A DNA stretch of 64,000 nt, taken from positions 30,796,690-30,860,689 of the forward strand of contig OZ026530.1 in assembly GCA_964019695.1 (NCBI GenBank), written 5' to 3'. Shown here in pieces: positions 46,137 to 56,859 of the stretch. The DNA comes from Loripinus fragilis. Taxonomy: Eukaryota; Mollusca; Bivalvia; Lucinida; Lucinidae. How positions within the stretch are numbered: the first letter of the stretch is position 1; every line of letters starts with the position of its first letter. The position numbers and the translations under genes were made by a program. The notes under the pieces are model-generated. The model saw only the letters and a program-made list of their open reading frames with translations. It was not told the origin of the DNA and did no database searches.

Positions 46137-46480
46137 AAGTAAGTATGATCAGGAAATACCTCAATTACACACTGAAGACCAGCCCACGGCTTCGCTAGGA
46201 AGAGCCACATAATATCTATAGAAACAATACATTCTTAAGACAACAATAAGACAAAAATAGCAAAACAACCAGTTTTCTCTTACCTTTCAAGATGATTGCA
46301 AAACTAAACTTGAATTGACACAGTTATGTATAACAAAACGAAGACAAGCACAGAGCTCCCGATAACAATCGGAATTAAATAAAACAATTGATCAACAACA
46401 ACAGAACCACCGCCTAAGAACAGAAAGCTAAATAAGTTATCGGGAAGGGTGGGGTGAAGGCTTAAATGCATTTTACTGGC
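46137..46480. repeat. Dispersed repeat, 'gtatgatcaggaaatacc' family, copy B
   Basis: Shares with copy A (15121-15425) agtatgatcaggaaatacct, caattacacactgaagac, agagccacat, gatgattgcaaaact. Its right end (gaaggcttaaatgcatttta) resembles gagggcttaaaccagtttaa in the 36890-37328 repeat, so the two repeat families may be related. Confidence 0.55.
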
Positions 46481-46859
46481 ACCAAATCTTCGCCCTATAT
46501 TATGTTTTTGTTAAAACACAAAATTGTTTAGCTCATGGGGGCTTCCTAACTAATGCCTAATGCAATGTACCATCACAGAGAAACAATCAAATCAAATTAA
46601 CATACTATCATGATATACAGAAAAGGGCTCATGACAGATAGAGCTACGGAAACCTCAGGTTGAACTACGAAGGGACAAGCCAAAGACAAGCATCAGGCAC
46701 CAACCAACGGATTAAAGCTTTACGACATGGCGGTCATTAAGTCTGAGGCCTGACCAACCGTCGTGCAATTAAAGAGGAAACTAGAAATTGTGTTTATGTA
46801 ACACTGTGCCTCCAACCATATGTTCGTCCATCAGGATGATCTAACCAAGTAATCTACTC

Positions 46860-47210
46860 ACCATCTCCTATCAGCTGTCCAAATATGAGGCTTCTAACTG
46901 TAATAGATTTTGAGATATCTTTATTACAAGTTTTCTATGTCCAAATTTGCAAAGGGAATAACCCGAAAAATGCAAAGGGCAATGACTCAAAAAATATCTT
47001 AAATTTTTTCTATGTAATCGACTTTGGAATCCTCTATCAGTTGTCCAAGTTTCAAGCTCCTAGCTGTTATAGTCTTTGAGATATCAAGCTTTCTATGTCC
47101 ATCGCAATAACTAAACAAATAACTTTCTTTTTTAATTTTCATCAGGTAATGTACTTATTATCCTCTATTTGCTGACTAAGTTTGAATCTCATAGCTATTA
47201 GGATTTCCAA
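46860..47210. repeat. Decayed tandem repeat, ~150-bp units
   Basis: Three units with 'tctatcagttgtccaagtt', 'ctagctgttatag-ttttgagatatc' and 'ctttctatgtcca' near 46870, 47033 and 47160. Non-coding. Confidence 0.5.
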
Positions 47211-47214
47211 CAAA

Positions 47215-48480
47215 ACTGAATGGCCATAAAATATAGGTTCTGATATGCCTTGTTGCAGAAGAGTCTTGAAGCAAATATAGTATTTAACAATCTGAGCGTT
47301 GGTAATAAAATTTAGAAAACGTTGTATGGAGTTTCTGGTATTTATAACCTTGGTTTAGTTTCAAAAATGTGTTTCTTTTGTTGAAATCATCTACATGAGA
47401 ACACACTCTTGCGAAAAGAATAAGTTGTGAAATGTATACACCATAGGAAGTAAGGCGAGGAACTTCTCAATCAAGAAATAGAAAATTAACTATTTCAAAA
47501 TTTAAGTCGGCCCGTCCACCATAAATTTTAGTTGAAACTATAACATATGTGATGGACAAGTCTAAGTCCAAAAAGGGGGCCTCAGTATCTGAAGGATTCG
47601 CCATATACAACCGAAGTTCAGCTGGATATATATGACTTACAATTTGTGCAAGATAAGGATTATAAATAATAAGCAAGTCATCTAAATATCTTGAGGTAGA
47701 GTGTAATGATTCAATAACATCTGCTTGATTATTGTCAGAAAAAGACAACGTGAAATCTCTATCATAACAAAATAAAAACAAATCTGCAAGAAGAGGAGCA
47801 CAATTAGTACCCTTTGGAATACCTACTATTTGTCTATACAATTTTGAGCCAAATCTTATAAATATATTGTCCAAAAGATAATGGAGAGCGCCGCAAACTT
47901 CCTGACATGACTACAATTTAAATCTTTTTTGTTGTTCTGAGGTAAAAAGTGCACGTTTTTCATTACAAGCCAAATAAAGTGAGAAGTCTCTGTTGAAAGT
48001 ATGTTCAATTAACTCAGTTGGTTTGTTAATCTTTGATAAGATTATGAGGTAATGTAGTATAGAGAGTAGAGAAATCATATGTAGACACACTAGATGCAGA
48101 TTTTAATTTGAGAATGATCTCGTCAGAATCTTTTACAGACCAAAATAGATATTTAGAATTTCTCTCAAAAAACAGTTTCACTATAATTTATAACATGGGT
48201 TTTAATCGCAGTAAGGCAAGAAGACAAAATTATCGACAACTCAGTAGTAGTGCATGAGCTAGAGTTAGCAATAAAACGTGACTTATGGGGTCTTTTATGA
48301 CGTTTTGGCTACCAGTATAACGTAGCTAGCTTACTATGATCCTCATCAACAAATACACCAAACTAAGTAGCCATATGACATCGATGTCTATTAACGACAG
48401 ACTACTCCTCAAGCAAATTATGATCATAGTTCTTAGCAGAGCAAAGTTCTTGCTTCAGGGTGTTAATATAGTGCATTTTT
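47215..48480 (-). pseudogene. Penelope-like reverse transcriptase, degraded
   Basis: On the minus strand the sequence shows, in order and in shifting frames: a conserved N-terminal block ending VDEDHSKLATLYW, then RPHKSRFIANSSSC, the palm motif YDFSTLYTTLPHNLIK (first catalytic Asp), an open 135-residue piece at 47467-47874 with QIVGIPKGTNCAPLLADLF and the catalytic box YLDDLL, and finally SYGVYISQL and FARVCSHVDDFN. Several stops and at least two frameshifts separate these blocks. The D-x2-LYT and YLDDLL motifs fit Penelope-like retroelements better than LINEs; the clade label is inference. No GIY-YIG endonuclease was seen downstream. Dead copy. Confidence 0.7.
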
Positions 48481-48789
48481 CAAGCGTGAATTTAGGTTTA
48501 GCTGGAAGATGATCTAGATTTTTACAATAAAATGAAATTCTGCTATCAATAATTTTAAAAATATTTCTTTTCAAAGTTTTTAAAGCATTAAATTAAACCG
48601 TTAAAACGATTAAATATTAAATACAATACAATAATATTACCTCTGTAATAAATAATTTCTATACATTAAATATTTGTGTTAAAAAAGAAAAATATAAAGA
48701 ATAAATTCTATATTTGGAATCTTCATGGAATCATGAATACGTCGGGTCACTTGCAAAGTTAACTGGAAGCCCTTTGGCAAGAGACCCGA

Positions 48790-49790
48790 AGTAGTCATGA
48801 TTCCATGTACTCCGGCATCCAATTTAGGTTACCTTGCACGTCCGAGGACAATTTTTCATGGATGCCAAATTGTTCATTGGGACCCCCTGAATGCGAAACG
48901 AAGGTGTCCTAAAAAGTTGGTTTTGGCAATGTCAAATTGCATGGTTTCTATGGCAACCCATAGCGAACTTGAGAAGGGGGGAGTCTGCCTATAAAATTAC
49001 TCATATCTCAGCTGTTACTTATCCTAGACTACTAAACTTATTACCAAATTAAAGTTTAGACATAGGCTTATTATTTGCATATTCATAAATATTTATGAAA
49101 ACATAAAAAATGTGGTTCAAGAATGAGGGTATACGTTCGAGATCAATAATATCTTACTTGCTTTTAGTCGAAGATTACTAAAATTTGTATTGAAATAAAG
49201 CTGACATAGCCCTTTCATTCAATGGTTGAATATGCAACTTAACATACTTGCGTAATTTGCATATTCGTGAATATTAATAAAAACGCCATAAATAAGGGAT
49301 AATCATTGAATGGACCTGTCAAATTGTACCATTGATTATATTAAAACATGCATTGCAACAATGACAATATAAGGATGAAATCAGCCTATTTATTAAAGAA
49401 AATGAGGGAAAATCACGTAAAATCTATTAGCCTAGGGGAGGGGTTAAGGTACAATCTACTCCGCACTCCTAGGGCCTATTAAATTCATGCCAAATTGTTC
49501 AGTGGGACCCTCAGAATGTGAAACGAAGTTCTCCTAAAAAAAGAAATTTGGTATGGGCTATGTGAAAATGCATGGTTTCAATGGCAACCTCTTATATGAT
49601 TCTCGAGGTAGGGGGGTAGCCGACAAATTCAATCATATCTAGGGTTCTACTTAGCCTAGAGCACTAAAATTGAATTCAAATTAAAACATAGACATATGTC
49701 TTTCATCCTGTGGTCAGATTTGTAAATACTTTAATTTGCATATTTATGAATATTAATGAAAACCTACAAAAATGAAGTAAAATCATAAAA
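48790..49790. repeat. Two to three diverged copies of a ~300-bp unit
   Basis: 48850-49110 and 49480-49770 share gccaaattgttcattgggac, aaacgaagg-tcctaaaaa, gcatggtttctatggcaacc, atcatatctcagctgttact and tttgcatattcataaatatt. A middle partial copy lies at 49180-49310. The block gcatggtttctatggcaacc again contains a mild X-box-like core. Non-coding. Confidence 0.6.
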
Positions 49791-50014
49791 AAACAACGTA
49801 AATGAACATATTTCAGCACAAAAACATCATCAAACCACCGTTGTTGCCAGTTTTTATATCCTCGTGATTCATTTTGATAAGTTCTTTCATCCAGGGTGCT
49901 AGCGTATATAAAAAGTATTAGCAAAGAATTATAATTCAACGAAAAAAAATTTCAGTAATTATTACTATTGCACTAAATGGGCCTTGACGCGAGAAAACCT
50001 GTGTTCAGAGGTTC

Positions 50015-50080
50015 GCGAATAACAAAGGCGCAGACCAGCCTGCCCATACGGGCAGTCTGCTCAACGCCTTTGTTATTCGC
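50015..50080. repeat. 66-bp near-perfect hairpin
   Basis: Arms gcgaataacaaaggcg ... agcctgccc and gggcagtct ... cgcctttgttattcgc pair around a short loop. Related to the palindrome nested at 15678-15770. Confidence 0.8.
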
Positions 50081-50181
50081 TTATTGGAAAGAAACATATC
50101 TCGACTTGCTACAGGCGATATTTCATTTTTCTAGCTAGTATCTGTAGCTGAGGAGACTAGTTTGAGTGTCGCTCTGTCCGA

Positions 50182-50314
50182 GGCCTCAAGGTTATAAAAC
50201 TTGAGTGCAGTCTAAGACTCAAAATAAAGCCCAATGATTGGCTGCTTGTGGACACGTGTTTGCAAGCAGCCAATCATTGTGCTTTATTTTAAGTCTGAGA
50301 ATAACCGTGAGGCC
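50182..50314. repeat. 133-bp hairpin
   Basis: Arms agactcaaaataaagcccaa, tgattggctgcttg and gcaagcagccaatca, ttgtgctttattttaagtct pair around gtggacacgtgttt, with outer ggcctcaaggttat and ataaccgtgaggcc. It lies just downstream of the zinc-finger gene's 3' end. Confidence 0.8.
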
Positions 50315-50385
50315 AGGTTTTCTCCCAACGAGGACCAAATGTATTTGAGCCAAACCATGAGTATAATTACACATGATAACTTGTG

Positions 50386-50391
50386 TTTATT
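50386..50391 (-). promoter_or_regulatory. Candidate polyadenylation signal of the zinc-finger gene
   Basis: AATAAA on the minus strand, about 145 nt past the stop codon of the zinc-finger CDS. A second AATAAA occurs at 50283-50288, inside the hairpin stem. Which is used cannot be told from sequence. Confidence 0.4.
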
Positions 50392-50532
50392 TACAGATTA
50401 TTACAATAACTGATTATGATTACCCCAGGTCTGTTACCAGTATGCAGAATCAAAATTATGGTTCAGACGACATTATAGTTATACATGTATTCCAAGTGTC
50501 TATCTGGATTCAATCACGTTTTAACTGACTGT

Positions 50533-52002
50533 CTAGACAAAAGCTTCACCATGCTTGCTCTCGTGATACTTTAAGCGCCTGCTATCTGAAAACGCTTTGC
50601 CACAAGTATCACATTTGTAAGGCTTCTCTCCAGTATGTATTCGTAAATGAGACTTCAGGCTTCCTGCTTGAGTAAACGTTTTACCACAAGTACCACAATC
50701 GTATGGTTTCTCTCTAGTGTGAACACGCTGGTGAAGTTTTAAGTGACTGTCTTGTATAAAACCTTTACCGCAAGTATTACATTTGTATGGCATCTCTCCA
50801 GTATGTATTCGTAAATGAGATTTCAGGCTTCCTGCTTGAGTAAAAGTTTTACCACAAGTACCACAATCGTATGGCCTTTCTCTAGTGTGAACACTTTGGT
50901 GAAGTTTTAAGTGACTCTCTTGTAAGAAACCTTTACCGCAAGTATCACATTTGTATTGTTTCTCTCCAGTATGCATTGTGAGATGACCTTTCAAGCTACC
51001 TGCAAAAGTAAATGATTTACCGCAAACAAAGCAATCATATGGCTTCACTCCTGTATGTGTTTTCTGATGGCTTTTCAACTGACTGTTTAAACGAAAACCC
51101 TTTCCGCAGGTATCACATTTGTAAGGTTTCTCTCCAGTGTGTATTCTAAGGTGAATTTGTAAGTGACTGTCTAGTTTAAACCGTTTACCACATGAACCAC
51201 ATTTGTATGGCTTCTCTGCAGTGTGCATGCTGTAGTGAATTTTCAAACTTCTTGCTTTATTAAATGCTTTACCGCAAACATCGCAATAATGTGGTCCCAC
51301 AGCAGCGTGTGTTATCTGATGACGTTTTAACTGCCCGCTTAGAGCAAACGTTCTACCACAGGTATCGCATCCGTATGGTTTTTCCCCAGTATGCGTGTTC
51401 TTGTGATACTTTAAGTTACTGTGATCTGAAAAATGTCTACCACAAGTATCACATTCGTATGGTTTCTCTCCAGTATGTCTTCTAAGGTGTCGCTTCATGC
51501 TTCCTAATTGAGCAAATGCTTTACCGCAATAACTACAATCATATGCCTTATCACCAGTATGTATTTTGAGGTGAGATTTAAGATTATCTCCTATATTAAA
51601 TGCTTGACCACAAACGCCACAAATAAAAGGTTTCTCTCCAGTGTGTATTATCTGGTGACGTTTTAAGTGACTCTTCGATTTGTAATCTTTACCGCAAGTA
51701 TCACATTTGTATGGCCTTTCTACAGTATGAACTTCAAGATGATATTTCAAGTTGCTTCCTTCAGTAAATGTTTGAACACAAACGTCCGTATCGTTTGATT
51801 TCTCCACAGTACGTAGTATCTCGTGACCGTTTAAGTGATTGTCTGGAGAAAAAGCGTTATCGCGGGTACCAAGTCTGTGTGATTCCTCTCTGGTATGTAT
51901 AATCTGGCGAGCATCCTTGTTATCAGTAAAGATATTTCCACTCGCACCAGAGTCGAGTGGACTCTCTGCTGTTTGTAATGTGAGAAGGGGTCTTGAAGCC
52001 AT
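50533..52002 (-). CDS. C2H2 zinc-finger protein with 14 canonical fingers
   Basis: A single open reading frame of 489 codons. Residues 98-484 form 14 tandem fingers of 28 residues, all with C-x2-C-x12-H-x3-H and mostly joined by TGEKPY-type linkers, so it should bind DNA in the nucleus as a transcription factor or repeat repressor. The array starts at YKCDTCGKDYKSKSHLKRH and ends YKCDTCGKAFSDSRRLKYHESKH, followed only by GEAFV. Fingers 10-11 and 12-13 are near-identical two-finger blocks. Residues 13-96 keep the 28-residue rhythm of three more fingers but have lost zinc ligands (for example SHRLGTRDNAFSPDNHLNGH). No KRAB, BTB, ZAD or SCAN domain is seen. The frame extends 13 codons upstream of the chosen ATG to a TGA and there encodes HKCDNC, another finger remnant, so the true start or a 5' exon is uncertain. 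It resembles large animal-specific ZNF families; no orthologue can be named. Confidence 0.85.
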   Translation of the reverse strand: MASRPLLTLQTAESPLDSGASGNIFTDNKDARQIIHTREESHRLGTRDNAFSPDNHLNGHEILRTVEKSNDTDVCVQTFTEGSNLKYHLEVHTVERPYKCDTCGKDYKSKSHLKRHQIIHTGEKPFICGVCGQAFNIGDNLKSHLKIHTGDKAYDCSYCGKAFAQLGSMKRHLRRHTGEKPYECDTCGRHFSDHSNLKYHKNTHTGEKPYGCDTCGRTFALSGQLKRHQITHAAVGPHYCDVCGKAFNKARSLKIHYSMHTAEKPYKCGSCGKRFKLDSHLQIHLRIHTGEKPYKCDTCGKGFRLNSQLKSHQKTHTGVKPYDCFVCGKSFTFAGSLKGHLTMHTGEKQYKCDTCGKGFLQESHLKLHQSVHTRERPYDCGTCGKTFTQAGSLKSHLRIHTGEMPYKCNTCGKGFIQDSHLKLHQRVHTREKPYDCGTCGKTFTQAGSLKSHLRIHTGEKPYKCDTCGKAFSDSRRLKYHESKHGEAFV

Positions 52003-52317
52003 GTTTGGATTAATCTCAAAGCAATTATCACATTTATGTTGTCATCCCGAATGTGCACTCTGATAAGAAATTGTAATCGACAGCAAAGATCACAAACAAG
52101 ATAAAAGTTATGACAAAATTTCCATTTACAATATGATCCTTTGTCAGTTAAAACAACTTTAACTATACGCAGCCTGTCTGTCTGAAATATCTTTGTTTTA
52201 ATAATGGGAGGTGTACCCCATGCTTGTCCGTTTTGGTCCTGACTCGAAACTGGCCTTCTTGAAACTTGTTAAGATTCTCTGAAAAGGTAAACAAATCATT
52301 TATAAAAATACTTATCA

Positions 52318-52415
52318 TATGACGTCGCGTCTGGGAGTGAAATAACGCCATGCAATAAAATCGATAAACCACTAGTGGTTTATCGATTAACGGGAAACGT
52401 TATGACGTCCATAAC
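52318..52415. repeat. Palindrome centred on accactagtggt
   Basis: The core aatcgataaaccactagtgg ... tttatcgatt is a perfect 30-bp palindrome, with outer atgacgtc and gacgtcat words also pairing. It lies about 320 bp upstream of the zinc-finger ATG, so it might sit in its promoter. Confidence 0.75.
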
Positions 52416-52484
52416 AACGTTGAGTATACATAATGACAAAATTTTAACGCTTTTACGCCAGAAATCAGATTTCAAAGTATTTGT

Positions 52485-52660
52485 CATATGATAAATAGAA
52501 TCTAACATTCGTGCTCTTGTATTATTGAATTTATTAAACTCGTTGCGAAAAAGAGATAAAATGCTCGGCAAGCCTCGCATTTTATCTCTTTTCCCCAACT
52601 CGTTTAATAAATTCAATAAAACATGAGCACTCATGTAAGATCCTCTATTTAATATGAGCC
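52485..52660. repeat. 176-bp palindrome with loop CTCGGCAAGCCTCG
   Basis: The stem aaaagagataaaatg pairs perfectly with cattttatctctttt, and outer gaatttattaaactcgtt with aactcgtttaataaattc. The 14-nt loop is identical to that of the palindrome at 32731-32879 although the stems differ. Confidence 0.8.
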
Positions 52661-52842
52661 TGCCTAACACTACAATTATGTTAGCCTCCATTTTTTAACA
52701 ATTACTTATCACACAGGCAACCTAAGCAATCAGTGATATTTTTTGAGATTTTAAGAAGATACATGAATTTCTGAAAATAAAATACTGTTTAGCTGTAAAT
52801 GCAAATCCGAGATCAGCTTGCCCATAGTCTTATTAGCTTTAT

Positions 52843-52933
52843 TTTGTTTGTTTGTTTTGTTTTGTTTGTTTTGTTGCTTTACATCCCAAGTCAACAGCTA
52901 TGGTCATTGCGGGACGTCAGTTCACCGAACCAC
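52843..52933 (-). mobile_element. SINE family 1, short copy with 11-bp target duplication
   Basis: A (TTTG)n tail complement is followed by catcccaagtcaacagctat and gtcattgcgggacgtcagtt, then truncation. ATTAGCTTTAT flanks both ends exactly (52832-52842 and 52934-52944). Only the tail-proximal 90 bp inserted, a 5'-truncated SINE. Confidence 0.8.
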
Positions 52934-53402
52934 ATTAGCTTTATGACCCTATGTTTCGTCAATGGTATATAAATGTATATCGGTTTTCTAAATGTAATGT
53001 TCTCTCCAATACTTTTAGTTACGATCCGCCTTTGTAAAACTAGCTGAACATATCTGTGTTTAGTTATGTGTCTGGAAGGTTTACCTGAGAAATATGATTC
53101 ACAAGTTGAGGTGGAATATTACCCAGCCCTCTAGCTAGCAGCAATTCAATAATACTTTACAAGGTAACGTTTAAGAAACATTGAGGAAAATAAAGGCTAT
53201 AGAACCTCGAGGGAATGTATCTTTTAAACTACAAATGAACAAATGTTGAATATAGATGAGGGTCTGGATGGGGGGTCTGGTATTCACTATTCATTAAAAA
53301 TTTAGCCCATTATTCATCTCATTAAAATTTTGTGTTATTCAGCAATGTCTTTTGACAGACTGAGTTAATTTGAGCAATCCTGGTCACCTAATGCCTACTT
53401 GT

Positions 53403-55116
53403 CAGGGTTGGCATAAAACCCGGGTTTTATCATAAAGCCATACCCGGCGGGTTTTATGGGGTTTATGAGGGTGTTTTTTGGGGGGGTTTTATGTGGGTTT
53501 TATAAATTTTGTAAGTCTATCATAACTCCCACAACCAGCTGCTTCTTTAACAGTTTTTCTGTGCTAAGAGTGCTGGTCTAAAGAGAAACAGTCTGATCAG
53601 GATTAAAGCTGTTTGCATTTGTGTCTGCATCTTTTGATGGTATAACTTTGTGGTAAATTTTAGGATGATTACAAAAAACTGTGGGAATATCCGAAAATTT
53701 AGAAAAATATTAATAACAGTACTCTTGTTTTGACTGTGATTCACACCTTTGGGGCAGTTATTGAGCAATTATCCTTGGCTTTTGAAATTATGGTCAAATG
53801 CAGTCATGCTGGTCCTAGTAACAAAAGTGTGAATATATTTTAATGCAGTTGTAATGGGAAATGGCTACTTATTCACACTCTGTAATAGAATTATATATAC
53901 ATACATAAAGTTTATTCAGGCTTCAGCATAGTAAAAGCTCACCACCAATCGAAGTTAGCTTTACAATTTTTATTTACTGGCAATATGATCTGACAAGCAA
54001 TAAAACCCAGAGTGGATTTGTTTATATTATTGAAGCCCAAGATATTTTTCAGGGGAAAGGTTGGTAGACTGGCATAATCATGATAATAGACTAGATGATA
54101 ATGATCAGACATAGTTGAAAACTGACTTGTCTTTATCTTGTAAAAACATGTAATATATATTTAAATATCATTGTTGATACTCATATTTCAATGACTATCT
54201 CGATATTACTATTAAACTGATTAAAATATGGTTATATAGAATAATTTCGGATCCACTACAATTCGTCGAAAGACACTTCATCGAATAAGACATTTGGTCG
54301 AATAAGACAACTGGTCGAATGTAACGTTTGGTCGAAATGGACAGTTGGTCTAAACTTATATTTCGTCGAAATGTGTCTAAAATTTGTCTGAAGCTGGTCG
54401 AAAATATCAAACATTTATCAAGAAAAAAACGGAAGGTAAACAACTTTATTTTGACTTCAGCAGGCAAGTCTTGGTCAATTCTTTATTCAGGTATTTTGCT
54501 GGAGTTTCCTGTGTTTTGGAGGCGGCTTCTCTTATCCTGGCCATAGACTGTTGCACTTCAATTTGAGGTGTGTCAGGTCCATGCATATTGTGGGCTGTTT
54601 GCTTCAATATACGATCATCAGATGGTGTTATAATGCGGCCCTAACATTTCCTTTTGTCACATTTCCAGTAACATTCCCCGGTTTTTGGATCGAGTCTACC
54701 CGTACAATTTATGAATATCCCTGAAAACTAAATTTTCTAGCACTCAAGCACCAAAAATAACATCGCATTGTACACGTAAGGTAATGTCAACTGTAATTAT
54801 GCGTTAACATTTTTCGACCAAATGTCATAAGTAAAAAAAGTAGCAGACTAAACGTCGCATTCGACTAACTGTCGTAGTAGACCAATTGTCTCTATAGACC
54901 AATTGTCGTATTCGACGAAGTGTCTTTCGACGAATTGTCGTGCACCCAATAATTTCTACACTTTTATATCTATCATCAGACTGAACACTGAGAATTTTTC
55001 AAGACCGAAAATTCATAAAACCCACATATTGCCCAAAGTGGGTTATATGACCTTATTTCCCAGCCTGGGTTTTATGGGGTGGGTTTACCCAGGCGTGTAA
55101 TATCGTGCCAACCCTG
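53403..55116. mobile_element. hAT-like non-autonomous element with perfect 8-bp target duplication
   Basis: The ends are CAGGGTTGGCA and TGCCAACCCTG, typical hAT termini, and the octamer CTACTTGT flanks both (53395-53402 and 55117-55124). Further in, ataaaacccgggttttat and tgggttttatggggtgggtt give subterminal inverted repeats. 1,714 bp including a nested 699-bp element. No transposase is visible. Confidence 0.85.
54249..54947. mobile_element. Nested TIR element with 9-bp target duplication and tandem TIRs
   Basis: The ends ggatccactacaattcgtcg and cgacgaattgtcgtgcaccc pair, and AATAATTTC flanks both (54240-54248 and 54948-54956). Each arm (~120 bp) is a tandem series of 'gtcgaata-gacaattg' words in opposite orientation. 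A 9-bp duplication with long TIRs suggests a Mutator-like origin. 699 bp, no coding capacity. Confidence 0.8.
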
Positions 55117-55129
55117 CTACTTGTGCCAA

Positions 55130-55770
55130 ATTATTTCCAAGTTGGCCCAATAGTTTTTACAAGATGATTTTTCCTGTTTTACGTATTATATTAAAATACA
55201 CTGGAAAAACCGACTGCATCCCCTGGCGGTCATGCTTTTATAACCTTGAGCTTATTATAAGTCACCAGGGTCAAATTACCATATGAAGCCTTGTCTGCAG
55301 AATGTGGCGTCTTGTCAGATTGTGCACTTTTTGCTTTGAAAAGGTACTTTTAAAATTTGAATATTAAAATTTACCATTCAACAACACTGAAATTCAAAAT
55401 GGATTCGTCCAAATGACATGGTAGGGACATTCCATTAGGCATAAACGGGTTAAGAAATGTTTAGTTTTAAGTACTTTTTAAGCTCAGCAGGCTCATGTTA
55501 CTCTTAGAAAATACATTGCTGTACTTTGTCTTTTGGACCGATTTATGTTCGACAAAATTTACCGAAAAATCAGCCCAAATTAACAGTTGCTGCAAGGTAG
55601 GCAGGGATTATGTCAATCTGAGCAGTTTCACATCACATGACTAAATCAGAGTGTTATATTTTTCAACTGAGGACGTTTTCCTAATAAAAATGGTGTATTT
55701 TGAGTTTGTTTTTCTTGCATACATTTTTTTCTTCTTCCCATTTTTGGCCCAAGGGGTATAATTCGAACAA
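55130..55770. other. No gene recognised
   Basis: AT-rich sequence with no splice-bounded exon or repeat ends that I can support. Confidence 0.3.
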
Positions 55771-56060
55771 ATTTGGTAGAGGTCTATTAGGTGATGCTAC
55801 ATACCAAATATCAAGGCTCTAGGCCTTCTGGTTTCAGACAAGAAGATTTTTTTTAAACTTTTCATCTTAAAAATCTATTTTAGCCTCTGTGACCTAGATA
55901 TGCAACAGACCAGAACAATTTCGGAAGAGGGCCACCCAAGGATCATTTGTGTGAAACTATTTCAAAATTGGACTAAAGCTTTAGGAGGAGTTGCCATTTA
56001 AGTAAATTGTGAAAGGACGGACAACAGACAAAGACCGATCACAAATAGTCCGAGAGCCCG
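55770..56060. repeat. Dispersed non-coding repeat fragment
   Basis: gaacaaatttggtagaggtc, ctacataccaaatatcaagg, caagaagatttt and aggacggacaacagacaaag, ccgatcacaa recall the 21030-21850 repeat (gacgacagacgcacg, ctgatcacaacacc). The overlapping short plus-strand frame is not a gene. Confidence 0.5.
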
Positions 56061-56789
56061 TAATAGGTTTAATCATGTGGTTGAGGCCAAAAGGTTTGAA
56101 GGTGTGTTCTTATGTAGAAAAGTATGCTGAATTCAAAAACCAAACTCTTAAAAAAATTGGCTGGTACACAAAAGTGCTATGCGCCAACAGAATACCCCCG
56201 GGGTATGCAATATCTCAAAATAGCGCTAAAATGGGGGTACCCTTGCAGGTTTAAAAGCTCTTAAAAGGGTATCCTTTGGAAGCAAAGACTACACCAAAGA
56301 ACTGAAACTAGAGTGTGAATACTTCTTGGGCCAGACTAGCTAGTTTCTGCCATTTAGGCTTCATCAGTGACCCTCTAATAGTTTCAAAGTTCCACAATGA
56401 AACCCATGATCCCAAAGGACAAGAAAAATAATCTACACTATAGTAAAGGGCAGGGAGACGTTCTGCCGCCGCCACACAGTCCCATCTTACCAGTATAATT
56501 TAAACCATGTACTATTAGTAGTACAATACAAATTTTGGCAGCAAACAATATATAATGATCAATGTTCAATATAAAAATAAAAATAAGACATGCCAAGGAA
56601 ACTTTCTAACACTACAATATTGCAAATTATAAAACCCACGAAAACTAATGACTTTTGTCTCTGGTTATCAGATAAATTTTAATTCCCTTACGCCAGAGCA
56701 CATATATAATTCAATCTTATGTTATACAATGGTGTTGTCATCGACAATTATTGTAGTTTCAAAAAATGATAGAGTATGGCCAAAATGCA

Positions 56790-56850
56790 TAATCACAGAC
56801 TGCAGGCCAACCCATGGCACCGTGAGGAAGGGTCACAAAGTAGGCATTAT
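56790..56850. repeat. Fragment of the 'gtatgatcaggaaatacc' dispersed repeat
   Basis: aatcacagactgcaggccaa, cccatggcaccgtgaggaag and ggtcaca match the middle of copies A and B (aattacacactga.gacc, cccacggcttcg.taggaag, agccaca). Confidence 0.45.
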
Positions 56851-56859
56851 CCAGGCTTG

